Shown in pieces: positions 26,797-35,509 of a DNA stretch of 64,000 nucleotides. The notes below the pieces were generated by a model, which saw only the letters and a list, made by a program, of their open reading frames with translations, was not told the DNA's origin and made no database searches. The DNA is taken from the NCBI RefSeq assembly GCF_902859915.1, contig NZ_CADIKK010000037.1:1-64000 (forward strand), in the 5' to 3' direction. The DNA comes from Paraburkholderia ultramafica (GTDB lineage: Bacteria; Pseudomonadota; Gammaproteobacteria; Burkholderiales; Burkholderiaceae). Position numbers and translations under genes: made by a program. Position 1 is the first letter of the stretch. Each line of letters begins with the position of its first letter.

Positions 26797-27256
26797 TCAC
26801 CCTGATTTTACCGCCCCCGGACCATGGCTAAGGGAATCAGATAACGCGACATCTATTCTGACGCCGGGGGAATTGGTGAGCCAATGCCCCGCATTGGACG
26901 AGCAGATGCGGGCTACCGGCAAGGTTCTGATTTCCGCGTCGCTTGGCGACCTTGACAACTGGAGGACGCTCCGCCCGCGCAGTGGCAAGACGCACGTCAC
27001 CGATGGGCCCTACACCGAGTCGAAGGAAGTCGTGGGGGGCTGTTCGTCATCGAGGCGGACAGCCGTGACGAGGCGTTGCGCATCGCCTCCATGCACCCGG
27101 CGGCCACGCTGGGCGAAGAAGGCGGATGGGCCGTCGAGCTTATCCCCCTGGATTTCTATCTGGCCCGATGAGGGCTTGCACGCTGGTCTCAAGAATGCGT
27201 TGGCGATCCTTTTTCGACAACCACCTTCACGGCTTCGTGAGTCGTCGCGGCGATGT

Positions 27257-27430
27257 CTACTTCTGGGCCGAGCGGCGACCCTCGAGTACAGGAATGAGCG
27301 TGCCTGCAGCGAGCTGTTCTCCTGCGAGCCACGTTGGCAACTGAGCAACGCCCTGTCCAGCGACCGCAGCAGCCAGCATCGCTTCGCCGCCTTCTAGCTC
27401 GTGATACCCAGAAACGGGATGACGTTCAGT
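27257..27430 (-). pseudogene. Fragment of a LysR-family regulator
   Basis: The minus strand encodes GGEAMLAAAVAGQGVAQLP followed by TWLAGEQLAAGTLIPVLEG. This is the typical end of a LysR substrate-binding domain. No DNA-binding domain or earlier effector-domain sequence is found upstream, and an uninformative sequence surrounds it. It is a remnant left when the region was rearranged. Confidence 0.6.
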
Positions 27431-27630
27431 TGAGCCATCGCTTCGACGAAGTAGCCACGCGTGGCGGGTCGAGTGCTTGGCTGATGGCAAGACCGGGCCT
27501 GACTGCGCCGGTTGCAAGCGCAACCAGCATTACCCAACTCGACGGACTAGCCGCCGCTACTGAAATCAAGGCTTGATCGCGGTGCAGTGTACGAACTCGA
27601 TGCAGCCTCCTCCGACGGTGGGAGCATCGA

Positions 27631-27800
27631 ATGACCAATCTCTCGGCCACGTTCTCAATAGAGCAACTGGAAAGTCAGGAAGACACACTCGTGTTCCCTT
27701 CGTTCAAAGAGGACACTGCGCTTGAGCTCGGCGACGCGCTTGTTGCTGCCGCGAGGTCGAGGAGCGCGCCAGTTGTCATCGATATTCGCACAGCAGAGTT
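27631..27800 (+). pseudogene. N-terminal fragment of a UPF0303 (heme-degrading-domain-like) gene
   Basis: Starts MTNLSATFSIEQLESQEDTL and continues FPSFKEDTALELGDALV and SAPVVIDIRT, which matches the opening of UPF0303 family proteins. After about 55 residues the homology ends and the frame runs into unrelated Ser/Thr-rich sequence. The normal protein is about 160 residues, so two thirds are missing. Confidence 0.6.
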
Positions 27801-27955
27801 CAATGAAGCAGGTTCGTGTTGTGCAGAACCTCAGGACTCTCTTCGTAGCACCACGACAGCGACGTCCGGTGCGGTTTCGTAAATTGATCAGTGGTTGATA
27901 TCGATAGCGCGTTTCCATCGTTGATACAGGTCTCTATTGCCCGGAGAATGGCGCT

Positions 27956-29033
27956 TCAGAACAGTCGCATTTGCGTCGTCGCTTCAGGTGGCCGTCGGAA
28001 TGCGTCAAGATTAAGAGGGCGCCGAGTCGTGTTCAAGCCAAGGCGTCGACAAGCGATAGCAAATCTCTTCTGCAAAAGCTCCGCAAATATTCCCGTTCCG
28101 CGCATGCGAGTACCGAATGTAGACTGATAGAGTGTTCCGCCTCGCATCTGCTCGACGAGACTAAGCACGTGTCTTTGGCGGTCTGGATAGTGCGTAGTCA
28201 GACATTCAACAAAGATTTCGCGAACTTCAAGAGGCAACCGGAGCATCACATATCCGGCCGACTCGGCGCCGGCATCGGCGGCCTTCTCTAAGATGCGCTC
28301 CATGTCAGAATCGTTAAGGGCCGGGATAACTGGCGCAACCAGCACGCCCGTTGGTATCCCTTGGTCAGCCAGTTTTCGTATTGCTTCAAGCCTACGCACC
28401 GGTGTAGCTGCGCGGGGTTCTAGTTTACGAGCCAACTCGATTTCGAGAGTGGTCACCGACAGAAACACCCGTGCGAGCCCTTTGGCTGCCATCCGTTCCA
28501 GGATGTCTGCGTCTCGGACGACCAGGGCGGATTTGGTCGTTATTGCAACCGGGTGCCCATACTCCTCTAGGATCTGAAGGATTTCCCTCGTTATCTTGCG
28601 ATCGCGCTCTATGGGCTGACGGATCCGTGTTCGTTCCCATGGCGATTACTGCGGGCTTGTACCCAGGCTTATTCAGTTCGCGCCGAAGCTGCACCCCAGC
28701 GTTTGTTTTTGCGACCAGCATCCTCTCGAAATCGAGGCCGGGCGATAAGCCAAGGTAGGCATGGGTGGGGCGAGCAAAGCAATACGAACAACCGTGTTCG
28801 CATCCTCGGTAAGGGTTGATGGATTGATCGAACGGCACATCAGGAGAGTCATTGCGAGCAATGATGGACCGTGCTTGCTCCTCAGTTGTTACAGTTTTCC
28901 ATTCTGGCGCGCATTCTTGAATAAGATCGGTATCGTGCCTCTCTTCGTCATCTGACCTCGTCCACTCACTAAAACGACTGTTCGCGTTCGTCGAGGTGCC
29001 TCGGCCTTTGAATTGAAGGTGTTGGATTTTCAC
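27956..29033 (-). pseudogene. PA0069-type radical SAM protein, frameshifted copy
   Basis: Two frames together give a complete protein of about 360 residues. The first (GTG start at 29033, MKIQHLQFKGRGTSTN) includes the SAM iron-sulfur motif GCEHGCSYC and LGLSPGLDFERML, up to IAMGTNTDP. The second resumes QPIERDRKITREILQIL and runs through ATPVRRLEAIRKLADQG to MRLF. Two bases appear to be missing near 28620, after the GAT CCG codons. Family members are spore photoproduct lyase-like radical SAM enzymes. A perfect LexA box lies 21 bases upstream of the start, implying SOS control before the gene decayed. Confidence 0.78.
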
Positions 29034-29054
29034 AACGCGCTCCCTGACTTGAAT

Positions 29055-29074
29055 TACTGTATATATATACAGTA
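29055..29074. promoter_or_regulatory. Perfect consensus LexA (SOS) box
   Basis: TACTGTATATATATACAGTA is a perfect 20-base palindrome containing CTGT-N8-ACAG. It equals the E. coli LexA consensus, which beta-proteobacterial LexA also recognises. It lies between two divergent radical SAM genes, 21 bases from the GTG of the leftward one, overlapping its probable promoter. Confidence 0.85.
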
Positions 29075-29156
29075 ATCGGTCCTACCGCTCAACCGATCCT
29101 GCGCTTCCTCTATATATAGTGGTAGTGAACAAAGTCCTCGGCGTATAAGCCTGGGC

Positions 29157-30020
29157 TGCATCTATTGCTTTGCGCGGCCTACGCATAGCTATCTGGGACT
29201 GTCGCCGGGGCTCGACTTCGAAAGCCGGATCTACGCGAAAATCAATGCACCCGAGTTGCTCGAACGGGAACTATCGAAGAAATCCTATGTGCCTGAACCG
29301 ATTGCGCTGGGCGTCAACACCGACGCGTGGCAGCCCGCCGAGCGCGACTTGCGCCTCACGCGCCGCGTGATCGAGGTGCTCAGCGAGCGCAACCAGCCGT
29401 TTGCGGCCATCACCAAATCGTCGCTGATCGAGCGCGATATCGATCTGCTCGCGCCAATGGCCGCGCGCGGGCAATTCATGGCGGCCATCACCATCACCAC
29501 CCTCGACGCCGAGATTGCACGGACGCTCGAACCGCGCGCGGCCACGCCGTCGCGTCGGCTGCGCACCATCCGCACGTTGAGCGAGGCGGGCATTCCGGTC
29601 GGCGTCAGCATTGCGCCGGTGATCCCGTTCGTCACTGAGCCGGATATGGAGCGGGTGCTCGAGGCCTGTGCGCAAGCCGGTGCAAGCAATGCGAGCTATA
29701 TCGTGCTGCGTCTGCCGTGGGAAGTTGCGCCGCTGTTCAAGGATTGGCTCGCTGCGCATTTCCCCGACCGCGCCGATCGGGTGATGAGTCGCGTGCGCGA
29801 TATGCGCGGCGGCAAGGACTACGACTCGTCCTTCTCCACGCGAATGAAGGGGGAAGGCTTATGGGCGGATCTGCTCAAGCAGCGATTCCATAACGCCGTG
29901 CGCCGCTTGGGCTTGAACCGGCGCGACCGCGGCATTCTCGACATGTCGCACTTTCGCCGGATTGAGCTATCGCGTGCCGAAGAGCCGGCGCGCGACAATC
30001 CCCAACTGGATCTTTTTTAA
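29157..30020 (+). pseudogene. PA0069-type radical SAM protein, 5'-truncated second copy
   Basis: From 29157 the frame reads CIYCFARPTHSYLGLSPGLD, then VPEPIALGVNTDAWQPAERD, ATPSRRLRTIRTLSEAG and NRRDRGILDMSHFRR. This is the family sequence to its C terminus with no interruption. The expected first 60-100 residues, including the first Cys of the CxxxCxxC cluster, are replaced by RISLG. Without a full iron-sulfur motif it should not work as a radical SAM enzyme. The first ATG inside the frame is at 29256. It is clearly related to, but diverged from, the leftward copy. Confidence 0.72.
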
Positions 30021-30036
30021 CGCGGCTCACGGCCGG

Positions 30037-30504
30037 TCATTGCGAGATCGCTTTGGCCGCCTCAACCTGGCTTTCGAAGTAAGTCTGGAACGAAAGGGCG
30101 AGGCCGGTCATCAGCAGGAACGCGCCGATCAGCAGCGAAAAGATCACGATGAAGATGACCGTCCAGCCGGAGCGGCTTTTGCGTTGCGTGTGCGTATTGA
30201 ACTGCGCGTCCCATTTCTCATCGGGACGCAGCCCGTAGACGATCGCGGCGAGAAACGCGGAGAGCACCGAAACGGCGCCGAAAAATGCCAGCACCCAGCC
30301 GGGCATCGAAGACCGTTCGCTCGCGACCACCAGCATGACGCCCGGAATGCCGATCAGTGTGCCGAGCAGATGAGCCCAGCCATAAATGTCGCGTTTGCCG
30401 TACAGATAGAAGCGGTGGGCGCCGAGGCTGCCCAGGAAGAACGCCAACGCGGCGGTAATCGTCTTGGATCTGAAGTGCGGGGAAGTCGAAACAAGCGTGG
30501 ACAT
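30037..30504 (-). CDS. TM2-domain membrane protein
   Basis: A 155-residue protein with a TM2 domain. SKTITAALAFFLGSLGAHRFYLY contains the family pattern of a helix followed by G-x-H-R-F-Y, and the second helix is HLLGTLIGIPGVMLVV. Two more hydrophobic segments follow (FFGAVSVLSAFLAAIVYGL and WTVIFIVIFSLLIGAFLLM), so it has about four membrane helices. Its function is not known. It converges on the truncated radical SAM frame, leaving only 16 bases between them. Confidence 0.8.
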   Translation of the reverse strand: MSTLVSTSPHFRSKTITAALAFFLGSLGAHRFYLYGKRDIYGWAHLLGTLIGIPGVMLVVASERSSMPGWVLAFFGAVSVLSAFLAAIVYGLRPDEKWDAQFNTHTQRKSRSGWTVIFIVIFSLLIGAFLLMTGLALSFQTYFESQVEAAKAISQ

Positions 30505-30756
30505 GTAGTCGTGGGCAGAGTGACAGGCGGTCGAAAGGAGCGGCGCGCCATTGAGCGCGGCCCGACGCGCATTCTACGCCCGCCGCGTGCCGACGGTCAC
30601 GGGATGGGTTAGACGGGCGGCTGGGAGCTGTTTCTGTGAATGGCGCGAGTTGCGCGAAGGCCGGAGGGGCTCCGGCAGCGCGGGTGATCTCTTGCCTGAA
30701 GGGGCGGCGAGGCGGCTCCTCCGGGCAAGAGCGCTCCGTGATGGAATCCGCCAGGA

Positions 30757-31941
30757 CTACGGCGCTGAGTACGTCACCCGATAGATCGCGCCAGCGTAGT
30801 CGTCGCTGATCAGCAGCGAACCGTCGGGCAATGGCAAAACGTCGGCGGGACGGCCCCAGACGTTTTCACCGGGCTGCAGCCAGCCTTCGGCAAAGACTTC
30901 CTGGCGCGCGTTGCCGCCGTCCGGGCCGGCGATCACGCGCATGACCCGGTAGCCGATTTTTTTGCTGCGATTCCACGAACCGTGTTCGGCGATGAAGATA
31001 TTGTTCCGGTATGCGGGTGGAAACATCGAGCCGTTATAAAAGCGCATGCCGAGCGCGGCGACGTGCGCACCGAGTTTGGCCACCGGCGGCGTGAATGCGC
31101 TGCACGGATGGTCCTTGCCGAATTCCGGGTCGGGCGTGTCACCGCCATGACAATAGGGAAAGCCGAAATCCATCCCGGCATGCGCCGCGCGGTTGAGCTT
31201 GTCGTCGGGCACGTCATCGCCCATCAGGTCGCGGCCGTTGTCGGTGAACCACAGTTCGTGCGTCACCGGATGCCACGCGAACCCTACTGAATTACGTATG
31301 CCGCGCGCGACGACTTCATAGTGACTGCCGTCCGGGTCCATGCGGCCGATCATCGCGAACCGGTCGCGGTCTTTCAGGCAGACGTTGCAGGGCGCGCCTT
31401 GTGGCACATACAGCTTGCCGTCCGGACCGAAGGCGATGAACTTCCAGCCGTGCTGCGTCTCCGTGGGCAGCGTGTCGATAACGACGGCAGGTTTGGGCGG
31501 ATCGTTCAGGTGGGTGTCGATCGCATCGAAGCGTAAAATCTTCGACACCGCGGACACATACAGCGCACCGTCCCGCCATGCCACGCCCACTGGCGATTGC
31601 AGGCCCGATGCGAGCACATGGCGACCGGTCACACGGTCGTTTTGCAGTTCGAGCGCATAGACGGGCCCGTCGAAGCTGCCTATGTACAGAATGCCCTTCG
31701 GCGAAAGCGCCATGGCGCGCGCGCCAGGAACGGCGTCCGACAAAACCTCGATATGGAAACCCGGCGGCAATTTGATGCGTTCGAGAGGCAGCGCGGCAAC
31801 CGCCGACACGGCCTGGCCGGCGAGCAACATGGCCGCCGCGGAGCGCAGAGCCCGACCTCGCAAGGTGCGTGAGAGACTGGCAAACCACCCGAGGACGAAA
31901 AAAAAAGCGGGCAAAAACGCAGTCGGCGGCAGGAGTTTCAC
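30757..31941 (-). CDS. PQQ-type sugar dehydrogenase (sorbosone dehydrogenase family)
   Basis: A 394-residue exported beta-propeller protein. The N-terminal hydrophobic segment (TAFLPAFFFVLGWFASLSR) with a second, signal-like stretch (AAAMLLAGQAVSAVAA) indicates export. The GSDH/sorbosone-dehydrogenase fold is shown by FIAFGPDGKLYVPQGAPCNV, ARGIRNSVGFAWHPVTHELW, FTDNGRDLMGDDVPDDKLN and FIAEHGSWNRSKKIGYRVM. The enzyme probably oxidises a sugar or aldose in the periplasm with PQQ. Cys in GAPCNVCLKD and PYCHGG could bind heme or form disulfides. It is monocistronic, divergent from rpsP. Confidence 0.82.
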   Translation of the reverse strand: MKLLPPTAFLPAFFFVLGWFASLSRTLRGRALRSAAAMLLAGQAVSAVAALPLERIKLPPGFHIEVLSDAVPGARAMALSPKGILYIGSFDGPVYALELQNDRVTGRHVLASGLQSPVGVAWRDGALYVSAVSKILRFDAIDTHLNDPPKPAVVIDTLPTETQHGWKFIAFGPDGKLYVPQGAPCNVCLKDRDRFAMIGRMDPDGSHYEVVARGIRNSVGFAWHPVTHELWFTDNGRDLMGDDVPDDKLNRAAHAGMDFGFPYCHGGDTPDPEFGKDHPCSAFTPPVAKLGAHVAALGMRFYNGSMFPPAYRNNIFIAEHGSWNRSKKIGYRVMRVIAGPDGGNARQEVFAEGWLQPGENVWGRPADVLPLPDGSLLISDDYAGAIYRVTYSAP

Positions 31942-32038
31942 GGGCTCTCCGTCAGGTAATTCGGGCGTTTGGGCGTGGTCCGGGCTCCCGACCGGATGGC
32001 CGGCGCAACCCCGCTGCTCGCTTTATCCCGGTAAGTGT

Positions 32039-32067
32039 TTGTTATGGCGTCGGTTTCCCGCTATAAT
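32039..32067 (+). promoter_or_regulatory. Sigma-70 promoter of the rpsP operon
   Basis: TTGTTA (32039-32044), 17 bases, then TATAAT (32062-32067). Spacing is ideal and the -10 box is perfect. It lies 45 bases before the rpsP ATG, consistent with strong constitutive or growth-rate-controlled expression. Confidence 0.75.
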
Positions 32068-32112
32068 CGCGTGTTTCAGTCGTTCCGAACCCCGGTTTTC
32101 AAGGATTCTAGT

Positions 32113-32367
32113 ATGGTCATCATCCGCTTGGCTCGTGGCGGCTCCAAGAAGCGCCCGTTCTACAACATCGTCGCAACCGATTCGCGCAACCGTCGTGACG
32201 GCCGCTTCATCGAGCGCGTTGGCTTCTACAACCCGGTCGCTACGAAGGGTGAATCCCTGCGTATCGCTCAAGATCGCCTGACGTACTGGCAAGGTGTTGG
32301 CGCACAACTGTCGCCGACCGTCGAGCGTCTCGTGAAGGAAGCGCAAAAGGCGCAGCCGGCTGCTTAA
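32113..32367 (+). CDS. rpsP: 30S ribosomal protein bS16
   Basis: An 84-residue ribosomal protein. MVIIRLARGGSKKRPFYNIV and the following RDGRFIERVGFYNP are diagnostic for bS16, which stabilises the 5' and central domains of 16S rRNA. Length matches the family. The ATG at 32113 is the universal start; an upstream frame extension is spurious. It is the first gene of the rpsP-rimM-trmD-rplS operon. Confidence 0.98.
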   Translation: MVIIRLARGGSKKRPFYNIVATDSRNRRDGRFIERVGFYNPVATKGESLRIAQDRLTYWQGVGAQLSPTVERLVKEAQKAQPAA

Positions 32368-32487
32368 TGGTAGCTCGCATGCGTATCGTCGTCGGTTCAG
32401 CCGGCGGCTCGCGCAGCTTGCGTGAGCAGTCCGATGCGCGAGTTGTTTTACTGAAGCAGACGTCGAAGCTGGCAGCGAGGTTTTCTT

Positions 32488-33222
32488 ATGTCTGAGCGTG
32501 ATTCCGGCAGTTCAGGTCGCGTGAAGGCAAAAGCGGCAGCTCCGCGCGCGAAGACGTCTGGTCAGGCGCCGTTCGGTGCATTCGTCCGCAAGCCGGTCGA
32601 ACGAGCCGAAGGCAAGGCGCAAGCCAATGTTGCAAGAGCTGGTTCCGCTGCAGCGGAAATGCGCGCGGAAACGGTGGAAAGCTGGCCGGCCGATGCGGTC
32701 GAGGTTGGCGCAATCGTCGACGCTTACGGCCTCAAAGGCTGGGTCAAGGTGGCCGCGCATGCGGATGCCGGGCACGGCGGCGACGCTTTGCTGAGCGCGA
32801 AGCGCTGGTGGCTGCTGAAGGGTCACGAGCGCAAGTCGGCGCCGTCATTGCAGGCGAAAACGCATAGCGACAGTGTGGTGGCCCATCTGGGCGGCGTCAC
32901 TGACCGCGATGAGGCGCTGGCATTGCGCGGCTCCCGCGTGTATATCAGCCGCAGCGAATTTCCGGCCCTCGAAGCCGACGAATTCTACTGGGTCGACCTG
33001 CTCGGCCTGGATGTGGTGAACGTTGCCGGAGTCAATCTCGGCAAGGTTGCAGACATGATCGACAACGGTGCGCACTCGGTGATGCGTATCGAATACCCGG
33101 CTACCGACAAAAGCGGCAAGCCGGTTGCAGGCGAGCGTTTGATCCCGTTCGTCGGCGTCTTTGTCAAAACGGTGGACCAGGTGGCGAAGCAGATCATCGT
33201 CGACTGGGAAGCCGATTACTAA
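32488..33222 (+). CDS. rimM: 16S rRNA processing protein RimM
   Basis: A 244-residue RimM. Residues 1-68 are a basic, Ala-rich extension. The RimM domain starts VEVGAIVDAYGLKGWVKVAA, and the C-terminal PRC-barrel domain has EFYWVDLLGLDVVNVAGVNL and ERLIPFVGVFVKTVDQ. RimM binds bS19 and helps mature the 30S head. Family members are about 170-180 residues, so the N-terminal extension is unusual but known from Burkholderia relatives. It lies 120 bases after rpsP. Confidence 0.95.
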   Translation: MSERDSGSSGRVKAKAAAPRAKTSGQAPFGAFVRKPVERAEGKAQANVARAGSAAAEMRAETVESWPADAVEVGAIVDAYGLKGWVKVAAHADAGHGGDALLSAKRWWLLKGHERKSAPSLQAKTHSDSVVAHLGGVTDRDEALALRGSRVYISRSEFPALEADEFYWVDLLGLDVVNVAGVNLGKVADMIDNGAHSVMRIEYPATDKSGKPVAGERLIPFVGVFVKTVDQVAKQIIVDWEADY

Positions 33223-33247
33223 AATCATTCGCTGAATGGAGAGAGCG

Positions 33248-34015
33248 ATGCAGTTCGATGTCGTGACGCTCTTTCCAGAAATGTTCCGCGCGCTGACCGA
33301 CTGGGGTATCACCAGCCGTGCCGCGAAGCAGGAGCGCTATGGGTTGCGGACGTGGAATCCGCGTGATTTCACCACCGACAACTACCGCACAATCGACGAT
33401 CGCCCGTACGGCGGCGGACCCGGCATGGTGATGCTGGCCAGGCCGCTGGAAGACGCGATCGGCGCGGCGAAAGCGGCGCAGGCGGAGCAGGGCATCGGCG
33501 CGTCGCGCGTCGTGATGATGTCGCCGCAAGGCGCTACGCTGAATCACGACCGTATCATGCGGTTCGCCGCTGAACCCGGTCTGATCCTGTTGTGCGGGCG
33601 CTATGAAGCGATCGATCAGCGTTTGCTCGACCGTGTCGTCGACGAGGAAGTTAGCCTTGGCGACTTCGTGCTGTCGGGTGGCGAATTGCCCGCGATGGCG
33701 TTGATGGATGCGGTCGTGCGCCAGTTGCCCGGCGTGCTGAACGACTCGCAGTCGGCGGTGCAGGACAGCTTTGTCGACGTGCTGCTGGATTGTCCGCATT
33801 ACACGCGTCCCGAGGAATACAACGGTGTGCGTGTACCCGATGTGCTGCTCGGCGGCCATCATGCGGAGATCGAAGCGTGGCGTCGGCGTGAAGCCTTGCG
33901 CAATACGTTGAACAAACGGCCCGATCTGATCGTGAAGGCCAGAAAGAACAAGATGTTGAGCCGTGCCGACGAGGCATGGCTCGCGAGTCTCGCAAAGGAA
34001 GAGTCGAAGGCGTAA
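33248..34015 (+). CDS. trmD: tRNA (guanine-N1)-methyltransferase TrmD
   Basis: A 255-residue SPOUT methyltransferase that methylates G37 of tRNAs read by CNN codons. MQFDVVTLFPEMFRALTDWG starts the protein. YGGGPGMVM, LLCGRYEAIDQRLLDRVVDE, SLGDFVLSGGELPAM and the C-terminal RPDLIVKARKNKML are conserved SAM-binding knot and tRNA-binding features. The ATG at 33248 with GGAGAGAG immediately upstream is preferred over the ATG at 33236. It follows rimM by 25 bases. Confidence 0.97.
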   Translation: MQFDVVTLFPEMFRALTDWGITSRAAKQERYGLRTWNPRDFTTDNYRTIDDRPYGGGPGMVMLARPLEDAIGAAKAAQAEQGIGASRVVMMSPQGATLNHDRIMRFAAEPGLILLCGRYEAIDQRLLDRVVDEEVSLGDFVLSGGELPAMALMDAVVRQLPGVLNDSQSAVQDSFVDVLLDCPHYTRPEEYNGVRVPDVLLGGHHAEIEAWRRREALRNTLNKRPDLIVKARKNKMLSRADEAWLASLAKEESKA

Positions 34016-34171
34016 AGCCTCCGGTCTTTCGAGCGGACACCAGGCGGCGCCGCACATGCGTGTACGGCGCCAGATGTGAACCCATCCTCTATCGGGGCCG
34101 TAGCCAGGCGCAACAGGAAACTTAGCGCGCGGCAGGTACGAACGCCGACAAGATGGATCTAGGAGTCAGTA

Positions 34172-34558
34172 ATGAATCTGATTGCAAAACTTGAGCAGGA
34201 AGAAATCGCGCGCGCGCTCGGCGAGAAGACCATCCCCGAATTCGGTCCCGGCGATACGGTGATCGTCAGCGTGAACGTGGTTGAAGGTACCCGTAAGCGT
34301 GTTCAGGCTTACGAAGGCGTCGTGATCGCCAAGCGTAATCGTGGTCTGAATTCGTCGTTCATCGTCCGCAAGATTTCGTCGGGCGAAGGCGTCGAGCGTA
34401 CGTTCCAGACGTACTCGCCGCTGCTGGCAAGCATCGTCGTGAAGCGTCGTGGCGATGTGCGTCGTGCAAAGCTGTACTACCTGCGCGAGCGTTCGGGCAA
34501 GTCGGCCCGGATCAAGGAAAAGCTGGTCTCGAAAGACCGCGCTGCTTCCCAGGCGTAA
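34172..34558 (+). CDS. rplS: 50S ribosomal protein bL19
   Basis: A 128-residue bL19. Conserved elements are FGPGDTVIVSVNVVEGTRKR, VQAYEGVVIAKRNRGLNSSF and RRGDVRRAKLYYLRERSGKS. The protein sits at the 30S-50S interface. A ribosome-binding sequence AGGAG lies upstream of the ATG. It is the last gene of the operon and is followed at once by a strong terminator. Confidence 0.97.
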   Translation: MNLIAKLEQEEIARALGEKTIPEFGPGDTVIVSVNVVEGTRKRVQAYEGVVIAKRNRGLNSSFIVRKISSGEGVERTFQTYSPLLASIVVKRRGDVRRAKLYYLRERSGKSARIKEKLVSKDRAASQA

Positions 34559-34571
34559 ATGCTGTAAGAAA

Positions 34572-34597
34572 AAGCACCTCTCGCGGGTGCTTTTTTG
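34572..34597 (+). terminator. Intrinsic terminator of the rpsP operon
   Basis: AAGCACC-TCTCGC-GGGTGCTT followed by TTTT forms a G/C-rich stem and a U-tract 14 bases after the rplS stop. The A-run on the left could make it work in both directions. Confidence 0.85.
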
Positions 34598-34650
34598 TTT
34601 GCCAGGTCAAAATAGCGGCATGTCCCCTATCCGCTCATTCGAGAGACTCG

Positions 34651-35370
34651 TTGATCCGCCCCGCCTTTGAGCCTGAAACCCTGCCTGTCGAAGCGACGGG
34701 CGCCCATTTGCCACCGGTGGCCGGCGAGCGTCTTACGCCTGATGGTCTGCGCGCACGCTTCGAGCAGCGTCTTGCCTGGACGCCCGAGCCGATGATCGAA
34801 GCGCCATGGCGCAAGACCGAAGGCGATCCACGCGTCGCCGCGGTGCTGGTGCCGCTGGTGGTCCGCCATCATGGATTGACCGTGCTGCTCACCCAGCGTG
34901 CCGACCATCTGAACGATCACGCCGGCCAGGTGAGCTTCCCAGGCGGCCGTCAGGAACCCTTCGATGCCGACGCCACCGCGACCGCGCTGCGCGAGGCACA
35001 CGAGGAGGTCGGCCTCGCGCCGTCGCGGGTGGAAATTCTCGGCGCCTTGCCCGACTATCTGACTGGCACCGGCTTTTGCGTGACACCGGTGATCGGTCTC
35101 GTGCATCCGCCGTTCGCATTGAAGATGGATGAGTTCGAAGTAGCCGAAGTCTTCGAAGTGCCGCTCGCTTTTCTGATGGACCCCGCGAATCACGAAGAGC
35201 GTGTGTTCCGTTACGAAGGCGGCGAGCGCCGCTTCTTTACGATGCCGTACCCGCGCAGTGAATCGGCCGAGCCGAACGGGCAGGGTGGCAGCGAAGCCGG
35301 CGGCCACCATTTTATCTGGGGCGCGACGGCGGCGATGCTGCGCAACCTGTATCGCTTCCTCGCTGCTTGA
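34651..35370 (+). CDS. Nudix hydrolase, CoA pyrophosphatase type
   Basis: A 239-residue Nudix protein. Residues 86-110 carry the Nudix box: GGRQEPFDADATATALREAH continuing EEVGL. The preceding LLTQRADHLNDHAGQVSFPG is the UPF0035 motif typical of CoA pyrophosphatases (NudL/YeaB). These enzymes cleave CoA to 3'-phosphoADP and phosphopantetheine. The start is a TTG at 34651; the only upstream ATG (34620) is in another frame that stops early. It lies about 50 bases after the rplS terminator. Confidence 0.85.
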   Translation: MIRPAFEPETLPVEATGAHLPPVAGERLTPDGLRARFEQRLAWTPEPMIEAPWRKTEGDPRVAAVLVPLVVRHHGLTVLLTQRADHLNDHAGQVSFPGGRQEPFDADATATALREAHEEVGLAPSRVEILGALPDYLTGTGFCVTPVIGLVHPPFALKMDEFEVAEVFEVPLAFLMDPANHEERVFRYEGGERRFFTMPYPRSESAEPNGQGGSEAGGHHFIWGATAAMLRNLYRFLAA

Positions 35371-35509
35371 GTTGTCGCATGAGCCGCTGCATGAGTCGCG
35401 CCGGACTGTGCAGTTGCCGGGTGTTTGTCAGTGTCGGCGCTCAGTCGCATCCGACCCTGTGCTATCGTTATAAAACAATCGTAAAAACTTAAAAAGCACG
35501 GCGCATCGC

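Larger units (their letters stand above)
25221..26863. mobile_element. IS3-family insertion sequence in the YCII gene
   Basis: About 1.64 kb carrying orfA and orfB on the minus strand. Inverted ends are recognisable. The left end reads TGTCAACGTAGTTGTCGCGT. The complement of the right end reads GTCAGAATAGATGTCGCGT. The element interrupts an otherwise collinear YCII-family gene, so the boundaries agree with the gene break. A short target duplication was not clear. orfA carries a frameshift, so autonomous transposition is doubtful. Confidence 0.78.
25141..27171 (+). pseudogene. YCII/DGPF-domain protein gene split by an IS3 element
   Basis: The 5' part (25141-25220) starts MKYLGLAYFTPEKFAAMAPD, like YCII-related proteins. 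The 3' part (26864-27171) continues ELVSQCPALDEQMRATGKVL, then a DGPYTES motif and SMHPAATLGEEGGWAVE, ending LDFYLAR. The intervening 1.64 kb is an IS3-family element. The 3' part is also frameshifted in a run of six G (27034-27039); seven G would restore VVGGLFVIEADS. The gene is dead twice over. Related genes often sit next to ECF sigma factors, but none is present here. Confidence 0.8.
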
